A stretch of 64,000 bases of DNA, taken from Methylopila sp. 73B (lineage in GTDB: Bacteria; Pseudomonadota; Alphaproteobacteria; Rhizobiales; Methylopilaceae). A program made the position numbers and the translations under genes. Below the pieces are notes generated by a model. That model did no database searches and had not been told where the DNA came from. It saw only the letters and a program-made list of their open reading frames with translations. Below, one piece after another: positions 53,119 to 64,000 of this stretch (positions are counted from its first letter, which is position 1; every line of letters begins with the position of its first letter). The stretch is taken from assembly GCF_000526315.1 (NCBI RefSeq), contig NZ_JAFV01000001.1, forward strand, positions 1,302,001 to 1,366,000, read 5' to 3'.

Positions 53119-55497
53119 TTGCCTGACCAGAACGCCCGCCATCCGGACGACGACCTGACGCTGCCTGCGCCGCGCGCCGGGGGCATCGCCGCGCGCGCTG
53201 CCGCCGGGCTGCGTCCGGTCGCAGCGCCGGATTACTTCCAGGGGCTCAACCCCGAGCAGCGCGAAGCGGTCGAGACGCTCGACGGCCCGCTGCTGGTGCT
53301 CGCCGGCGCCGGCACCGGCAAGACCCGCGTGCTGACCACGCGCATCGCGCACATCCTGGCGCTGGGCAAGGCGCGGCCGTTCGAGATTCTCTCTGTCACC
53401 TTCACCAACAAGGCCGCGCGCGAGATGCGCGAGCGTGTGGGCAAGCTGCTGGGCGAAGCCGCGGAAGGCATGCAGTGGCTCGGCACCTTCCACTCCATCG
53501 GCACCCGCATCCTGCGCCGCCACGCCGAGCTCGCCGGCCTGTCGTCGAGCTTCACGATCCTCGACACCGACGATCAGATCCGCCTGCTGAAACAGGTGCT
53601 CTCCGCCGAGAACATCGACGACAAGCGCTGGCCCGCGCGCCAGCTCGCCTTCGCCATCGACGGCTGGAAGAACCGGGCGCTGGCGCCGAAGGACGTGCCG
53701 GCGGGCGAGGCCCAGAGCTTCGCCGCCGGCCGCGGGGCCGAACTCTACGCCATCTACCAGGCGCGCCTGCGCCAGCTGAACGCGGTCGATTTCGGCGACC
53801 TGCTGCTGGAGCCGATCCGGCTGTTCCGGGAGCATCCGGACGTGCTGGAGCAGTACCACCGCCGCTTCAAATACATGCTGGTGGACGAGTACCAGGACAC
53901 CAACGTCGCCCAGTACCTCTGGCTCCGGCTGCTGGCGAAGGGCTCCTCCAACCTCGCCTGCGTCGGCGACGACGACCAGTCGATCTACGGCTGGCGCGGT
54001 GCCGAGGTGGAGAACATCCTGCGGTTCGAGAAGGATTTTCCGGGCGCGAAGGTCGTGCGGCTCGAGCGCAACTACCGCTCGACCGGCCATATCCTCAACG
54101 CCGCCTCGCATCTCATCGCCCACAACCAGGGCCGCCTCGGCAAGACGCTGCGGCCGCAGACTGAACTCGGCGAGAAGGTCACCGTCGCCGGCGCCTGGGA
54201 CTCCGGCGAGGAGGCGCGCCAGATCGGCGACGAGATCGAGGCGCTGCAGACCAAGGGCCACAAGCTCGACGAGATCGCGATCCTCGTGCGCGCGTCGTTC
54301 CAGATGCGCGAGTTCGAGGAGCGCTTCATCACGCTCGGCCTGCCCTACCGCGTCGTCGGCGGCCCGCGCTTCTACGAGCGCGCCGAGATCCGCGACGCCC
54401 TCGCCTATCTGCGCGTGGTCGCGAGTCCGGCGGACGGCCTCGCCTTCGAGCGCATCTACAACACGCCGAAGCGCGGCCTTGGCGACGCGGCGCTGAAGCA
54501 GATCGTCGACCTGTCGCGCGCCGAGGAGGTGCCGCTGCTGGAGGCCGCGCGCCGCCTGCTCGACGGGCCGGACCTGAAGCCAAAGCCGCGCTCCACGCTG
54601 AAGGAGCTGGTGCAGTGCTTCGACCGCTGGTCCGGGCTCATCGACAAGATCCCCCACACCGCGCTCGCCGAACAGGTGCTGGAGGAGAGCGGCTACACCG
54701 ACATGTGGACGAAGGACCGCTCGGCGGAGGCGCAGGGGCGGCTGGAGAACCTGAAGGAGCTGGTGCGCTCCATGGAGCCGTTCGAGAACCTGCGCGGCTT
54801 CCTGGAGCACGTCTCGCTTGTCATGGACGCCGACCGCGGCCCGGGCGAGGACGCCGTCACCATCATGACGCTCCACGCCGCCAAGGGGCTGGAATACGAC
54901 ACGGTCTTCCTGCCCGGCTGGGAGGAGGGTCTGTTCCCCCATCAGCGCTCGCTCGACGAGAGCGGCCGCGCGGGCCTCGAGGAGGAGCGCCGCCTCGCCT
55001 ATGTGGGCGTCACCCGGGCGCGCCGGCGGGCGAAGGTGTGGTTCGCCTCCAACCGCCGCATCCACGGCATGTGGCAGTCCTCGCTCCCCTCCCGCTTCCT
55101 GGACGAGCTGCCCGAGGCCGACGTCGACGTAATCGAAGCGCCCGCCACATTCGGCGGCGGAAGCGGCGGGATGGGCGGATCCTACGGCGCGAGCCGCTTC
55201 GACCGTGCCGAGCCGTTCAAGTCGACCTACGACACGCCCGGCTGGCGCCGCGCGCAGGAAAACCGCGGCCCCGCCTCCCCCGGCCCCGGCGCCCGCCGCA
55301 GCGGGCCGATGACGATCGAGGGCGAACTCGTCGCCTCCTCCACCGCGAAGTCCGCCGGCTTCGGCAAGGGCGCGCGCGTGTTCCACCAGAAGTTCGGCAA
55401 CGGCACGGTGGTTGAGGTCGACGGCAACAAGCTCACCGTGGCCTTCGACAAGGCCGGCCACAAGCGCGTGGTGGACAGCTTCGTGAAGGCTGCCTAA
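53119..55497 (+). CDS. UvrD/PcrA-type DNA helicase
   Basis: A 792-residue superfamily 1A 3'-5' DNA helicase used in repair and replication-conflict removal. All motifs are visible: Q-motif GLNPEQREAV, Walker A LAGAGTGKTR, FTNKAAREMRERV, DEYQDTN (Walker B), GDDDQSIYGWRGA, LERNYRST, MTLHAAKGLEY and EERRLAYVGVTRAR. The C-terminus carries a Tudor-like domain (FHQKFGNGTVVEVDGNKLTVAFDKAGHKRVVDSFV) that binds RNA polymerase in PcrA/UvrD. No ATG is near the expected start; TTG 53119 with AGGAG 12 bases upstream is my choice, and TTG 53059 is an alternative. Confidence 0.92.
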   Translation: MPDQNARHPDDDLTLPAPRAGGIAARAAAGLRPVAAPDYFQGLNPEQREAVETLDGPLLVLAGAGTGKTRVLTTRIAHILALGKARPFEILSVTFTNKAAREMRERVGKLLGEAAEGMQWLGTFHSIGTRILRRHAELAGLSSSFTILDTDDQIRLLKQVLSAENIDDKRWPARQLAFAIDGWKNRALAPKDVPAGEAQSFAAGRGAELYAIYQARLRQLNAVDFGDLLLEPIRLFREHPDVLEQYHRRFKYMLVDEYQDTNVAQYLWLRLLAKGSSNLACVGDDDQSIYGWRGAEVENILRFEKDFPGAKVVRLERNYRSTGHILNAASHLIAHNQGRLGKTLRPQTELGEKVTVAGAWDSGEEARQIGDEIEALQTKGHKLDEIAILVRASFQMREFEERFITLGLPYRVVGGPRFYERAEIRDALAYLRVVASPADGLAFERIYNTPKRGLGDAALKQIVDLSRAEEVPLLEAARRLLDGPDLKPKPRSTLKELVQCFDRWSGLIDKIPHTALAEQVLEESGYTDMWTKDRSAEAQGRLENLKELVRSMEPFENLRGFLEHVSLVMDADRGPGEDAVTIMTLHAAKGLEYDTVFLPGWEEGLFPHQRSLDESGRAGLEEERRLAYVGVTRARRRAKVWFASNRRIHGMWQSSLPSRFLDELPEADVDVIEAPATFGGGSGGMGGSYGASRFDRAEPFKSTYDTPGWRRAQENRGPASPGPGARRSGPMTIEGELVASSTAKSAGFGKGARVFHQKFGNGTVVEVDGNKLTVAFDKAGHKRVVDSFVKAA

Positions 55498-55556
55498 TTC
55501 ACCTCGACGATCGCCGTTCGCCCGCGGGGTCCCGATCGCACCAAAGGAAGCGGATC

Positions 55557-56390
55557 ATGCAGACGTCGCCGACCGACGAAGGAACACGCGTGATCGCGGA
55601 GATCGCGCAGCGCCACGGCTTCGGCCTTGAAGCGGGCCAGGCCATGGTCGCGGCGCTGGAGGCCGGCGCCGGCGCGATGGCGCAGTTCAGCCATCACGAG
55701 CTCGGCGGCATGGGCCAGTGGTCGCGCGGCGGCATGCTGATGATCGGCGACATGTTCAACAACGGCCTGAAGGCCCGGGTCGGCGCCCTCGCCGACGACC
55801 TCGCCGCCGCGATGGCCGGCGGCGCGATCCCGGCCCGACGGCCCGCCCCCGGCCAGTCCTCCGCGGGTTTTGCGAACTGGTGGCCCGAGGAGCTCGGCGC
55901 GCCTTCCGCCACCGGCGCGCAGAACGGACGGCGCTACGCGGTGTTCCCGGCCATGCGCCGGCTCGCGATCGAGCGCGACGGCCGGGTTCGGATCTACGAC
56001 ACCAGGGACAACAACATCGGCGGCGCCGGCCAGCAGCAGGGCGGCGGCGACAGCCTGAGCTTCTCAACCGACCGCGGCTCGATCGGCGTGCACGACCTCC
56101 AGGAGGTCGACGCCCAGACGACCGCCGCGCCGGAACCCACGCCCAAGTCGTCGGGCGGCTGGCAGCAGCAGCAACAGCCAGGGGCCTTGCAGACGTTCAT
56201 GGAGGAGCCGAACTCCGCTCCGGTGGCGCCCGCGCAACCAGAAGAGGCGCGCGCTCCCAATCCGCGTCAGAACGTCGAGAGCGGCGACCCGATCGAGCTC
56301 ATCCGCAAGCTCGCGGCGCTCAAGGACGCGGGCGCGCTCACCGAGGACGAGTTCCAGGCGAAGAAGATCGAGCTGCTCGCCCGCATCTGA
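55557..56390 (+). CDS. SHOCT-domain protein with Q-rich linker
   Basis: A 277-residue protein. The first 70 residues contain a predicted helix and a GMGQWSRGGMLMIGDMFNNGLKARV segment, then a variable domain, a Gln-rich tract (WQQQQQPGALQ), a Pro/Ala linker and a C-terminal SHOCT domain (PIELIRKLAALKDAGALTEDEFQAKKIELL), a short oligomerisation module. Proteins of this layout regularly carry membrane- or stress-related roles but remain unassigned. AAAGGA lies 8 bases before the ATG. It is upstream of prmA on the same strand. Confidence 0.82.
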   Translation: MQTSPTDEGTRVIAEIAQRHGFGLEAGQAMVAALEAGAGAMAQFSHHELGGMGQWSRGGMLMIGDMFNNGLKARVGALADDLAAAMAGGAIPARRPAPGQSSAGFANWWPEELGAPSATGAQNGRRYAVFPAMRRLAIERDGRVRIYDTRDNNIGGAGQQQGGGDSLSFSTDRGSIGVHDLQEVDAQTTAAPEPTPKSSGGWQQQQQPGALQTFMEEPNSAPVAPAQPEEARAPNPRQNVESGDPIELIRKLAALKDAGALTEDEFQAKKIELLARI

Positions 56391-56551
56391 GGAGGCGGGA
56401 AACGCTCCGCACAGCCACGAACGCCGACGTCCGGCGCATCGGCGGGGATCAGACAGGTTCCCCTCCACGGGCGGACCCGCTATGGCTCCCCGCACAAGGC
56501 CGGGACCCGCCGTCGAGGTTCCGCGCAACGCCGCTGAAGGTTTCCTTTCCC

Positions 56552-57424
56552 ATGTCCACGCCCCTCGTCCGCCTCCGTCTCGACGAAGCGACCGCCAAGC
56601 GCGTCGCGGACGTGCTGGAAGAAGCCTTCCCGTTTGGCGAGGCCTCCATCGCCGCGTTCGAGGTGACCAAGGACGACTGGACGGTCGAGGTCTACGGCGG
56701 CCCGGAAGCCACCGCCGAGGAGCTGGCCGCCGCCCTGCGTGAGGCGCTCGGGCCGGAGAGCGCCGGCCTGCGCATCGAAGCCGACGCCGTCGAGGAGGCC
56801 GACTGGGTGGCGAAAAGCCTCGCGGGGCTCGCGCCCGTGCCGGCCGGCCGCTTCGTGGTCCACGGGTCCCACGACCGCGACAAGATCCCGGCGGACGTGA
56901 TCGGCATCGAGATCGAGGCTGCGCTGGCTTTCGGCACCGGCCACCACGGCACCACCCGCGGCTGCCTGCTCGCGATCGACGAGTTGCTGACGGAGCGCCG
57001 GTTCGAGCGCGTGCTCGACCTCGGCTCCGGCACCGGCGTGCTGGCGATCGCCATCGGTCTGGCCCAACAGGCGCCGGTGCTCGCGACCGACATCGACGAG
57101 ACCTCCGCGCGCATCGCCGGCGAGAACGCCGAGGCGAACAGGGCCGGCGCCTTCGTGGAATCCATCCACGCCACCAGTTTCGATCATTCGGTCTTCGCCG
57201 AGCGCGGCCCGTTCGACCTGATCGTCGCCAACATTCTCGCGGGCCCGTTGGTGGAGCTCGCCCCCGACGTGAAGCGTCACCTGGCCGCCGACGGCCGCGT
57301 GGTGCTGTCGGGCTTGATGAACCACGAGGAGGACCGCGTTCTCGCGGCCTATGCGGCGGAGGGTCTCGAGCTGATCGCCTCGCGCCAGCTCGAAGGCTGG
57401 TCGACGCTGATGCTCAAGGCATGA
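56552..57424 (+). CDS. prmA: Ribosomal protein L11 methyltransferase
   Basis: A 290-residue SAM-dependent enzyme that trimethylates ribosomal protein L11. The C-terminal class I methyltransferase domain shows AFGTGHHGTTRGCL, the SAM loop VLDLGSGTGVLAIAI, TDIDETSARIAGENAEANRA and the catalytic-pocket motif DLIVANILAGPLVELAP. The N-terminal substrate domain (about 1-95) is present. The long open frame upstream overlaps the SHOCT gene out of frame; ATG 56552 is the natural start. A 105-residue conserved protein gene follows 49 bp downstream. Confidence 0.95.
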   Translation: MSTPLVRLRLDEATAKRVADVLEEAFPFGEASIAAFEVTKDDWTVEVYGGPEATAEELAAALREALGPESAGLRIEADAVEEADWVAKSLAGLAPVPAGRFVVHGSHDRDKIPADVIGIEIEAALAFGTGHHGTTRGCLLAIDELLTERRFERVLDLGSGTGVLAIAIGLAQQAPVLATDIDETSARIAGENAEANRAGAFVESIHATSFDHSVFAERGPFDLIVANILAGPLVELAPDVKRHLAADGRVVLSGLMNHEEDRVLAAYAAEGLELIASRQLEGWSTLMLKA

Positions 57425-57473
57425 GCCGCCTTCTCGCCGGCGATGCGCTTTCGCCTCGGACGCGAGGCCTGAG

Positions 57474-57791
57474 ATGAGCGCCAAGCCGAAGCGCGGTCCC
57501 GAACGCCGCGTCATGTACGTCGAGAGCAAGAGCGGAACCATCGAGGGCGTGGCGGCCCGGATCGGCTGGGTCGAGTTTTCGAAGACAGGCCAGACGATCT
57601 ACTACCGCGGGCTGATGCTGCAGAAGGGCGTCGTGCCCCGCGGCAACTGCTTCGATGTTATTACGGGCGACGTGTATTGGGTCTCGGACGTCAAGAAGCG
57701 AGGCTCCAACACCCACCCTGACAATCTCGACCTCGAAGTCGAGATCGATCCGGACGCCCTGGACGAGTACCGGCGTATAAGGTCGACTTGA
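57474..57791 (+). CDS. Conserved hypothetical protein, 105 aa
   Basis: A 105-residue soluble protein with RRVMYVESKSGTIEGVAARIGWVEFSKTGQTIYYRG, then NCFDVITGDVYWVSDVKKRG and an acidic tail. This resembles a widespread small beta-rich family often mislabelled in databases as 1-deoxy-D-xylulose-5-phosphate synthase, though it is far too short for that enzyme and lacks its motifs. GAGG lies 8 bases before the ATG. It sits between prmA and the aminopeptidase P gene, 49 bp and 59 bp apart, suggesting a shared transcript. Function unknown. Confidence 0.8.
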   Translation: MSAKPKRGPERRVMYVESKSGTIEGVAARIGWVEFSKTGQTIYYRGLMLQKGVVPRGNCFDVITGDVYWVSDVKKRGSNTHPDNLDLEVEIDPDALDEYRRIRST

Positions 57792-57850
57792 CCGTCGGCG
57801 ACCCTGCCCCTCGGCGGTCACGCGCGTGAAATGTTTACGGGACAGATTCG

Positions 57851-59665
57851 ATGTTCGAGGCGAAGTTCCAGACCTTCGACGAGACCTCCGACCCGTCCCA
57901 GGGCGCGCCGCGGCTTGCGGCGCTTCGGGCGAGGCTCGCGACGCAGAAGCTCGACGGCTTCCTGCTGCCCCGGGCCGATGAGCATCAGAACGAATACCTG
58001 CCGCCCTCCGCCGAGCGCGTGGCGTGGCTCACGGGATTCACCGGCTCCTACGGTTTCGTCGTCGTGCTCGCCGACCGCGCCGCGCTGTTCGTGGACGGAC
58101 GCTACACCGTGCAGGCGCGGACGCAGGTCGACGCGTCGGTCTTCGCCGCGGTGAACGTCGGCGACACGCCGCCGACCGAGTGGCTGAAGCGCAACCTCAC
58201 GTCCGGCGCCCGCATCGGCTACGACCCGATGCTCCACACGATCGAGGGGATCGAGCGGCTGGAGAAAGCCGCCGACCACGCCGGCGCGGCGCTGGTCGCG
58301 GTCGAGGAGAACCCGGTCGACGCGATCTGGACCGACCGCCCCGCCCCGCCCTTGGCGCCGGTGGCGCTCCATGATCCGGCCTTCGCAGGCGAAACGGTCG
58401 ACAGCAAGCTCGGTCGGATCGCCGACGAACTCGCCGCGGCGCGCGCCGACGCGCTGCTGGTGACGGACGCCCACGCCCTCGCCTGGGCGTTCAACATCCG
58501 CGGCTCCGACGTCGCGCACACGCCGCTGCCGCTTGGCTTCGCCATCATTCCGGCCCAAGGGCGGGCGACGGTGTTCCTCGACGGACGCAAGCTTTCCAAC
58601 GTGGTGCGGGCGGATCTTGAAGCGAAAGCCGAGGTCGCGGAGCCGGCCGCCCTCGATCACGCTCTCGGTCGCCTCGCGGGCAAGACCGTGCGGGTCGACG
58701 CGTCCGGCGCCGCCGCCGCCTTTGTGCGGAGGCTCGAAGCCGCGGGCGCCCGGGCGCAGCGGGGCGCGGACCCGATCGCCAAGCTCAAGGCGGTGAAGAA
58801 CCAGGTCGAGATCGAGGGCGCGCGGGCGGCGCAGCTCCGGGACGGAGCGGCGCTCTGCCGCTTCCTCGCCTGGCTCGACGCCGAGGCCCCCAAGGGGACG
58901 CTGGACGAAATCGGCGCGGCTGAGGCGCTGGAGAGCTTCCGGCGCGAGACCGGCTTGCTGCGCGACGTGTCGTTCCCGTCGATCTCGGCCGCCGGCGAAA
59001 ACGCCGCCCTGCCGCATTACCGAGTGACGCGCGGAAGCAACGCGCGGTTAACTCCGGGTTTCTTTTTGATCGACAGCGGCGCCCAGTACGAGGACGGCAC
59101 CACCGACGTCACGCGCACCGTGGTGATCGGCCAGGCCAGCGACGAGATGAAGGACCGGTTCACGCGCGTCCTGAAGGGCCACATCGCGATCTCGACCGCC
59201 GTCTTCCCCAAGGGCGTCTCCGGCGCGCAGATCGACGCCTACGCGCGGCGCCCGCTGTGGGAGGCCGGCCTCGACTTCGACCATGGCGTCGGCCACGGGG
59301 TCGGGTCGTACCTGTCGGTCCACGAGGGCCCGCAGCGCATCTCCAAGCTCGGGACCACGCCGCTGGAGCCCGGCATGATCCTCTCCAACGAGCCCGGCTA
59401 CTACAAGGAAGGCCATTACGGCGTCCGCACCGAGACGCTGGTGTTGGTCGAGCGCCGGGAGATCCCCGGCGCCGAGCGCGAGATGTACGGCTTCGAAACC
59501 CTCACGCTGGCCCCGATCGACCGCCGCGCCATCGTCCCAAGCCTGCTCACGGCGGAGGAGCGCGCCTGGCTTGACGCCTACCACGCCCGGGTGCTGGCGG
59601 AGATCGGCCGCCTCGTCGATCCGGCGACGGCGGCGTGGCTCGAGGCCGCCTGCGCGCCGCTGTAA
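57851..59665 (+). CDS. Xaa-Pro aminopeptidase (M24B family)
   Basis: A 604-residue metallopeptidase with the three-domain layout of eukaryotic-type aminopeptidase P (creatinase-like domains 1 and 2, then the catalytic M24 domain from about 320). Metal ligands appear in FLIDSGAQYEDGTTDVTRT (two Asp), HGVGHGVGSYLSVHEGP (His), SNEPGYYKEGHYGVRTE (Glu) and the later EMYGFETLTLAPIDRRAI (Glu). It cleaves N-terminal residues before proline. The start ATG 57851 follows GGGACAG. It lies downstream of the 105-residue gene and is convergent with gltX. Confidence 0.95.
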   Translation: MFEAKFQTFDETSDPSQGAPRLAALRARLATQKLDGFLLPRADEHQNEYLPPSAERVAWLTGFTGSYGFVVVLADRAALFVDGRYTVQARTQVDASVFAAVNVGDTPPTEWLKRNLTSGARIGYDPMLHTIEGIERLEKAADHAGAALVAVEENPVDAIWTDRPAPPLAPVALHDPAFAGETVDSKLGRIADELAAARADALLVTDAHALAWAFNIRGSDVAHTPLPLGFAIIPAQGRATVFLDGRKLSNVVRADLEAKAEVAEPAALDHALGRLAGKTVRVDASGAAAAFVRRLEAAGARAQRGADPIAKLKAVKNQVEIEGARAAQLRDGAALCRFLAWLDAEAPKGTLDEIGAAEALESFRRETGLLRDVSFPSISAAGENAALPHYRVTRGSNARLTPGFFLIDSGAQYEDGTTDVTRTVVIGQASDEMKDRFTRVLKGHIAISTAVFPKGVSGAQIDAYARRPLWEAGLDFDHGVGHGVGSYLSVHEGPQRISKLGTTPLEPGMILSNEPGYYKEGHYGVRTETLVLVERREIPGAEREMYGFETLTLAPIDRRAIVPSLLTAEERAWLDAYHARVLAEIGRLVDPATAAWLEAACAPL

Positions 59666-59689
59666 GGCGGCTTCGATACCAGACGGTCG

Positions 59690-61054
59690 TCAGCGCCGCG
59701 GCGCCAGGCGTTCGGCGGCGCGCTCCCGTCCGATGAAGGGCAGCAGCTTCGCGAGCTCGGGCCCATGCGGCCAGCCCGTCAGCGCAAGCCGGAGCGGCGC
59801 GAACAGCGCCCGGCTCTTCCGGCCGGTTGAGGCGCCGAGCGCCGCGGTCCAGCTTTTCCAGGTCGTCTCGTCCCACGGCTCCGGGGGAAGCTCCGCGAGC
59901 GCCTGCGCCAGAAAGTCGGCGTCCTCGTCGGTGGGGCGCTCCGCGGTCTCTGGCAGCGGCTCGGTCGCGATCCGCCACCAGTCGAGCGCCTCGTCAAGCC
60001 GGGCGAGATTGCCGCGGACCGCCTCCCAGAACGCCGCGCCGCCGCCTACGCCAAGCGCCAGAAGACGGGGCGCGACCGCGGCGTGGTCGAGGCCGTGCAG
60101 GGTCCTGGCCGAGAGCGCCTGGAGGTCGTCCTCGTCGATCCGCGCCGGCGCGCGCGACAGACGCTTCAGATCGACCAGCGCCGCCAGTTCGTCGAGGTCG
60201 GCGACCGGCCGCACGGCTTCGGCGGAGCCGATGAGCGCGACATAGGCCGCCAACGCCAGCGCCTCGACGCCGCGCTCGCGCAGCGCGCCGAGCGAGAGGC
60301 TCCCTTCGCGCTTCGACAGACCGGCGCCGTCGGCGGTGGTCAGCAGATTGTGGTGCGCGAAGGCCGGGGGCGCGGCGCCGAGCGCGGCGAACATGTCGAT
60401 CTGCACCGCGGTGTTGGCGACGTGGTCCTCGCCGCGCACCACCTCGGTCACCTCGAGGTCGACGTCGTCGACCACGCTGGTGAAGACATAGAGGAAGGAG
60501 CCGTCGTCCCGCCTGACGACCGGGTCGGACAGGCTCTCAAGGTCGATCTCCTGCCGCCCGCGGACGCCGTCGTCCCAGCCGATGCGGCCGTCGGACAGCC
60601 GGAACCGCCAATGCGGCGTCCGGCCTTCGGCGCGGTAGGCCTCGCGCCGCGCGTCCGTCAAGCGAAGCGCGGCGCGGTCGTAGACCGGAGGTCGGCCGGA
60701 GGCGCGGGCGAGCCGGCGCGCACGGTCCAGCTCTTCCTCGGTCTCATAGGCGGGATAGACGCGGCCGGCGGCCTGCAGGCGCGCGAAAGCGTTCTGGTAG
60801 AGCGCCTCCCGGTCGGACTGGCGCACCTCGACGTCCGGCGCGAGGCCCAGCCAGCCGAGATCCTCGCGGATCGCCTCGGCGTACTCCTCGCGCACCCTGA
60901 CGCGGTCGGTGTCGTCCAGCCGGAGCACAAAACGTCCGCCGCGCTTGCGCGCGGTCAGAGCGTTGAGCAGCAGCGTGCGGGCGTTTCCGAGGTGAAGGCG
61001 CCCCGTCGGCGAAGGCGCGAAGCGCAGCACGTCCGGAGCGCGTGTCGCAGTCAC
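59690..61054 (-). CDS. gltX: Glutamyl-tRNA synthetase-like enzyme (GltX)
   Basis: A 454-residue class I synthetase. It has the HIGH-type motif [17 protein letters not shown], the [15 protein letters not shown] segment and the KMSKS-type GLSKREGSL. It contains an anticodon-binding helical domain (about 320-450). Alphaproteobacteria often have two GltX paralogues, and this shorter form fits the second type; only one is visible here, so I cannot say which tRNA (Glu or also Gln) it charges. The start is GTG 61054 with GGAG 10 bases upstream. It is convergent with the aminopeptidase P gene and adjacent to tRNA-Val. Confidence 0.9.
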   Translation of the reverse strand: MTATRAPDVLRFAPSPTGRLHLGNARTLLLNALTARKRGGRFVLRLDDTDRVRVREEYAEAIREDLGWLGLAPDVEVRQSDREALYQNAFARLQAAGRVYPAYETEEELDRARRLARASGRPPVYDRAALRLTDARREAYRAEGRTPHWRFRLSDGRIGWDDGVRGRQEIDLESLSDPVVRRDDGSFLYVFTSVVDDVDLEVTEVVRGEDHVANTAVQIDMFAALGAAPPAFAHHNLLTTADGAGLSKREGSLSLGALRERGVEALALAAYVALIGSAEAVRPVADLDELAALVDLKRLSRAPARIDEDDLQALSARTLHGLDHAAVAPRLLALGVGGGAAFWEAVRGNLARLDEALDWWRIATEPLPETAERPTDEDADFLAQALAELPPEPWDETTWKSWTAALGASTGRKSRALFAPLRLALTGWPHGPELAKLLPFIGRERAAERLAPRR

Positions 61055-61130
61055 AGGGGATGTTCTCCGGGCTTCAACGGTCTATCGGCGTCGCGCTCGG
61101 CCGCGCGGGGATCGCTCGAAAGCCGGAAAC

Positions 61131-61206
61131 TGGTGGGCGGTGACGGGCTCGAACCGCCGACCCTCTCGGTGTAAACGAGATGCTCTACCAACTGAGCTAA
61201 CCGCCC
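61131..61206 (-). tRNA. tRNA-Val (anticodon TAC)
   Basis: A complete 76-nt cloverleaf with acceptor stem GGGCGGT/ACCGCCC, encoded CCA and anticodon arm TCTCG-TTTACAC-CGAGA, giving anticodon TAC. The T-arm contains GGTTCGAGCC. Confidence 0.96.
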
Positions 61207-61225
61207 TCCGGCCGGATATGGAAAC

Positions 61226-61248
61226 GCCGCTCCCGTGCGGGAAGCGGC
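61226..61248 (-). terminator. Possible terminator between HU gene and tRNA-Val
   Basis: On the minus strand, GCCGCTTCCCG/CGGGAGCGGC with a single bulge is followed by GTTTCC. A second hairpin (CTTTCCGG/CCGGAAAG, 61290-61311) lies nearer the HU gene. Neither has a long U-tract. Confidence 0.4.
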
Positions 61249-61334
61249 TGGTTCGGCCGGGCAGTTCGAGGGGCGTCGGCGGGACGCCTCTTTCCGGACG
61301 GAGCCGGAAAGATCGTCCGCGCCGACGGTCCGCG

Positions 61335-61610
61335 TCAGGCGTTGACGGCGTCCTTCAGGGCCTGGCCGGCCTTGAACTTCGGCGTCTTGGACTCCGGGAT
61401 CTTGATGGTTTCGCCGGTGCGGAGATTGCGGCCCACGCCGGCGGCGCGCTTCACCACCGCGAAGGTGCCGAAGCCCACGAGACGGACCTCTTCGCCCTTC
61501 TTGAGAGCAGCGATCACAGCGTCGAACGTCGCGTCGACGGCCTTGGCGGCGTCGAGCTTGGTCAGGCCGGACGTCTCCGCAACTTCGGCGATCAGATCGG
61601 ATTTGTTCAT
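61335..61610 (-). CDS. hupB: HU-type nucleoid DNA-binding protein
   Basis: A 91-residue histone-like protein that bends DNA as a dimer. It begins [30 protein letters not shown], contains [29 protein letters not shown] with the DNA-binding beta-arm, and the [20 protein letters not shown] end. GGAGG lies directly upstream of ATG 61610 (5 bases), fixing the start over an in-frame extension. The lon-hup order, in which lon lies upstream on the same strand, is the standard arrangement in proteobacteria. Confidence 0.95.
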   Translation of the reverse strand: MNKSDLIAEVAETSGLTKLDAAKAVDATFDAVIAALKKGEEVRLVGFGTFAVVKRAAGVGRNLRTGETIKIPESKTPKFKAGQALKDAVNA

Positions 61611-61800
61611 CGTTCCCTCCATGAACACGTCGGGAATCGCGCCTCTGGCGCGTTCCGTTGAACGAGCCCGCGCACACTTTCCGAAAAAGGCAGAGGCTGC
61701 AAGGACGGACGCGCCGTTTTCCGTCATTTTCTACGCGTTTTGACCGATACCACGGCCCCAAAGGGGTATCTCAGTCTGGACCTACGCGAAAACTCCACAC

Positions 61801-61827
61801 CGGCCGTCCTGGGTTGGGACGGCCGGC
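61801..61827 (-). terminator. Hairpin terminator after lon
   Basis: A perfect 10-bp inverted repeat CCGGCCGTCC/GGACGGCCGG, 11 bp after the lon stop codon. On the minus strand it is followed by TGTGGAGTTTTCG, a weak T-rich tail. Confidence 0.55.
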
Positions 61828-61837
61828 GCGGATGGCT

Positions 61838-64000
<2,163 letters not shown>

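Noticed and set aside
53050-55461. Long minus-strand open frame opposite the UvrD/PcrA helicase
   Set aside because: The opposite strand carries all helicase motifs; the antisense product is low-complexity with no recognisable domain.
57474-57791. Annotation as 1-deoxy-D-xylulose-5-phosphate synthase
   Set aside because: The protein has 105 residues and none of the thiamine-diphosphate or transketolase motifs of DXS.

Overview
This 64 kb window is a high-GC chromosomal segment from an alphaproteobacterium, most likely of the order Hyphomicrobiales (Rhizobiales). The pointers are: a circularly permuted two-piece tmRNA gene encoding the tag ANDNYAPVAQAA; SspB beside it; two promoters matching the alphaproteobacterial general-stress sigma factor EcfG (GGAAC-N16-CGTT); the hflK-hflC-DUF2065-degP operon; and small families DUF6030, DUF4169 and DUF1236. 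An oxalate/C1 gene pair at the left edge (formyl-CoA transferase plus a 10-formyl-THF-hydrolase-like formyltransferase) hints at a methylotroph-like lifestyle. The genus cannot be named from the sequence alone.

Layout. 1-8.4 kb: end of frc, a formyltransferase, DUF6030, tRNA-Pro, a stress pair (DUF883/CsbD) behind an EcfG promoter, a large hybrid histidine kinase and tRNA-Lys. 8.4-11.5 kb: a tripartite tricarboxylate transporter (tctA, tctB, tctC). 11.7-12.8 kb: a roughly 1 kb insert carrying an MNT/HEPN toxin-antitoxin pair, bounded by two near-identical copies of the 3' end of leuA, each followed by its own terminator. 12.7-26.7 kb: branched-chain amino acid genes leuA, ilvC, ilvH and ilvI, all on the minus strand. 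leuA and ilvI both have leader peptides rich in the regulating amino acids, and the ilvI leader is a textbook attenuator. PhzF, pyridoxal kinase, DedA, AraC, GGDEF-EAL, TetR and M28 peptidase genes are interspersed. 26.8-34.5 kb: a second diguanylate cyclase, msrQ, a glutamine amidotransferase, an aminotransferase, miaA, serB and a small soluble PAS/MCP-tip protein. 34.5-41.2 kb: envelope proteostasis (degP, DUF2065, hflC, hflK) and the thymidylate/folate group (thyA, GNAT, secreted protein, folA). 41.2-46.1 kb: a chemoreceptor, ssrA, sspB, fumC, DUF4169 and a ribbon-helix-helix protein. 46.1-64 kb: AsmA, an FAD-linked oxidase, a DHFR-like reductase, a thioesterase, DUF1236, a UvrD/PcrA helicase, a SHOCT protein, prmA, an aminopeptidase P, a second-type gltX, tRNA-Val, HU and lon, which runs off the right edge.

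Functional themes. The isoleucine/valine/leucine genes sit close together with ribosome-mediated leader control. ssrA and sspB form a tagging and ClpXP-delivery unit; Lon, DegP and HflKC add quality control. Two EcfG promoters mark candidate general-stress genes. The most unusual region is the MNT/HEPN insert in the 3' end of leuA, which looks like a small mobile or recombined defence/toxin-antitoxin element that preserved the host protein sequence exactly.
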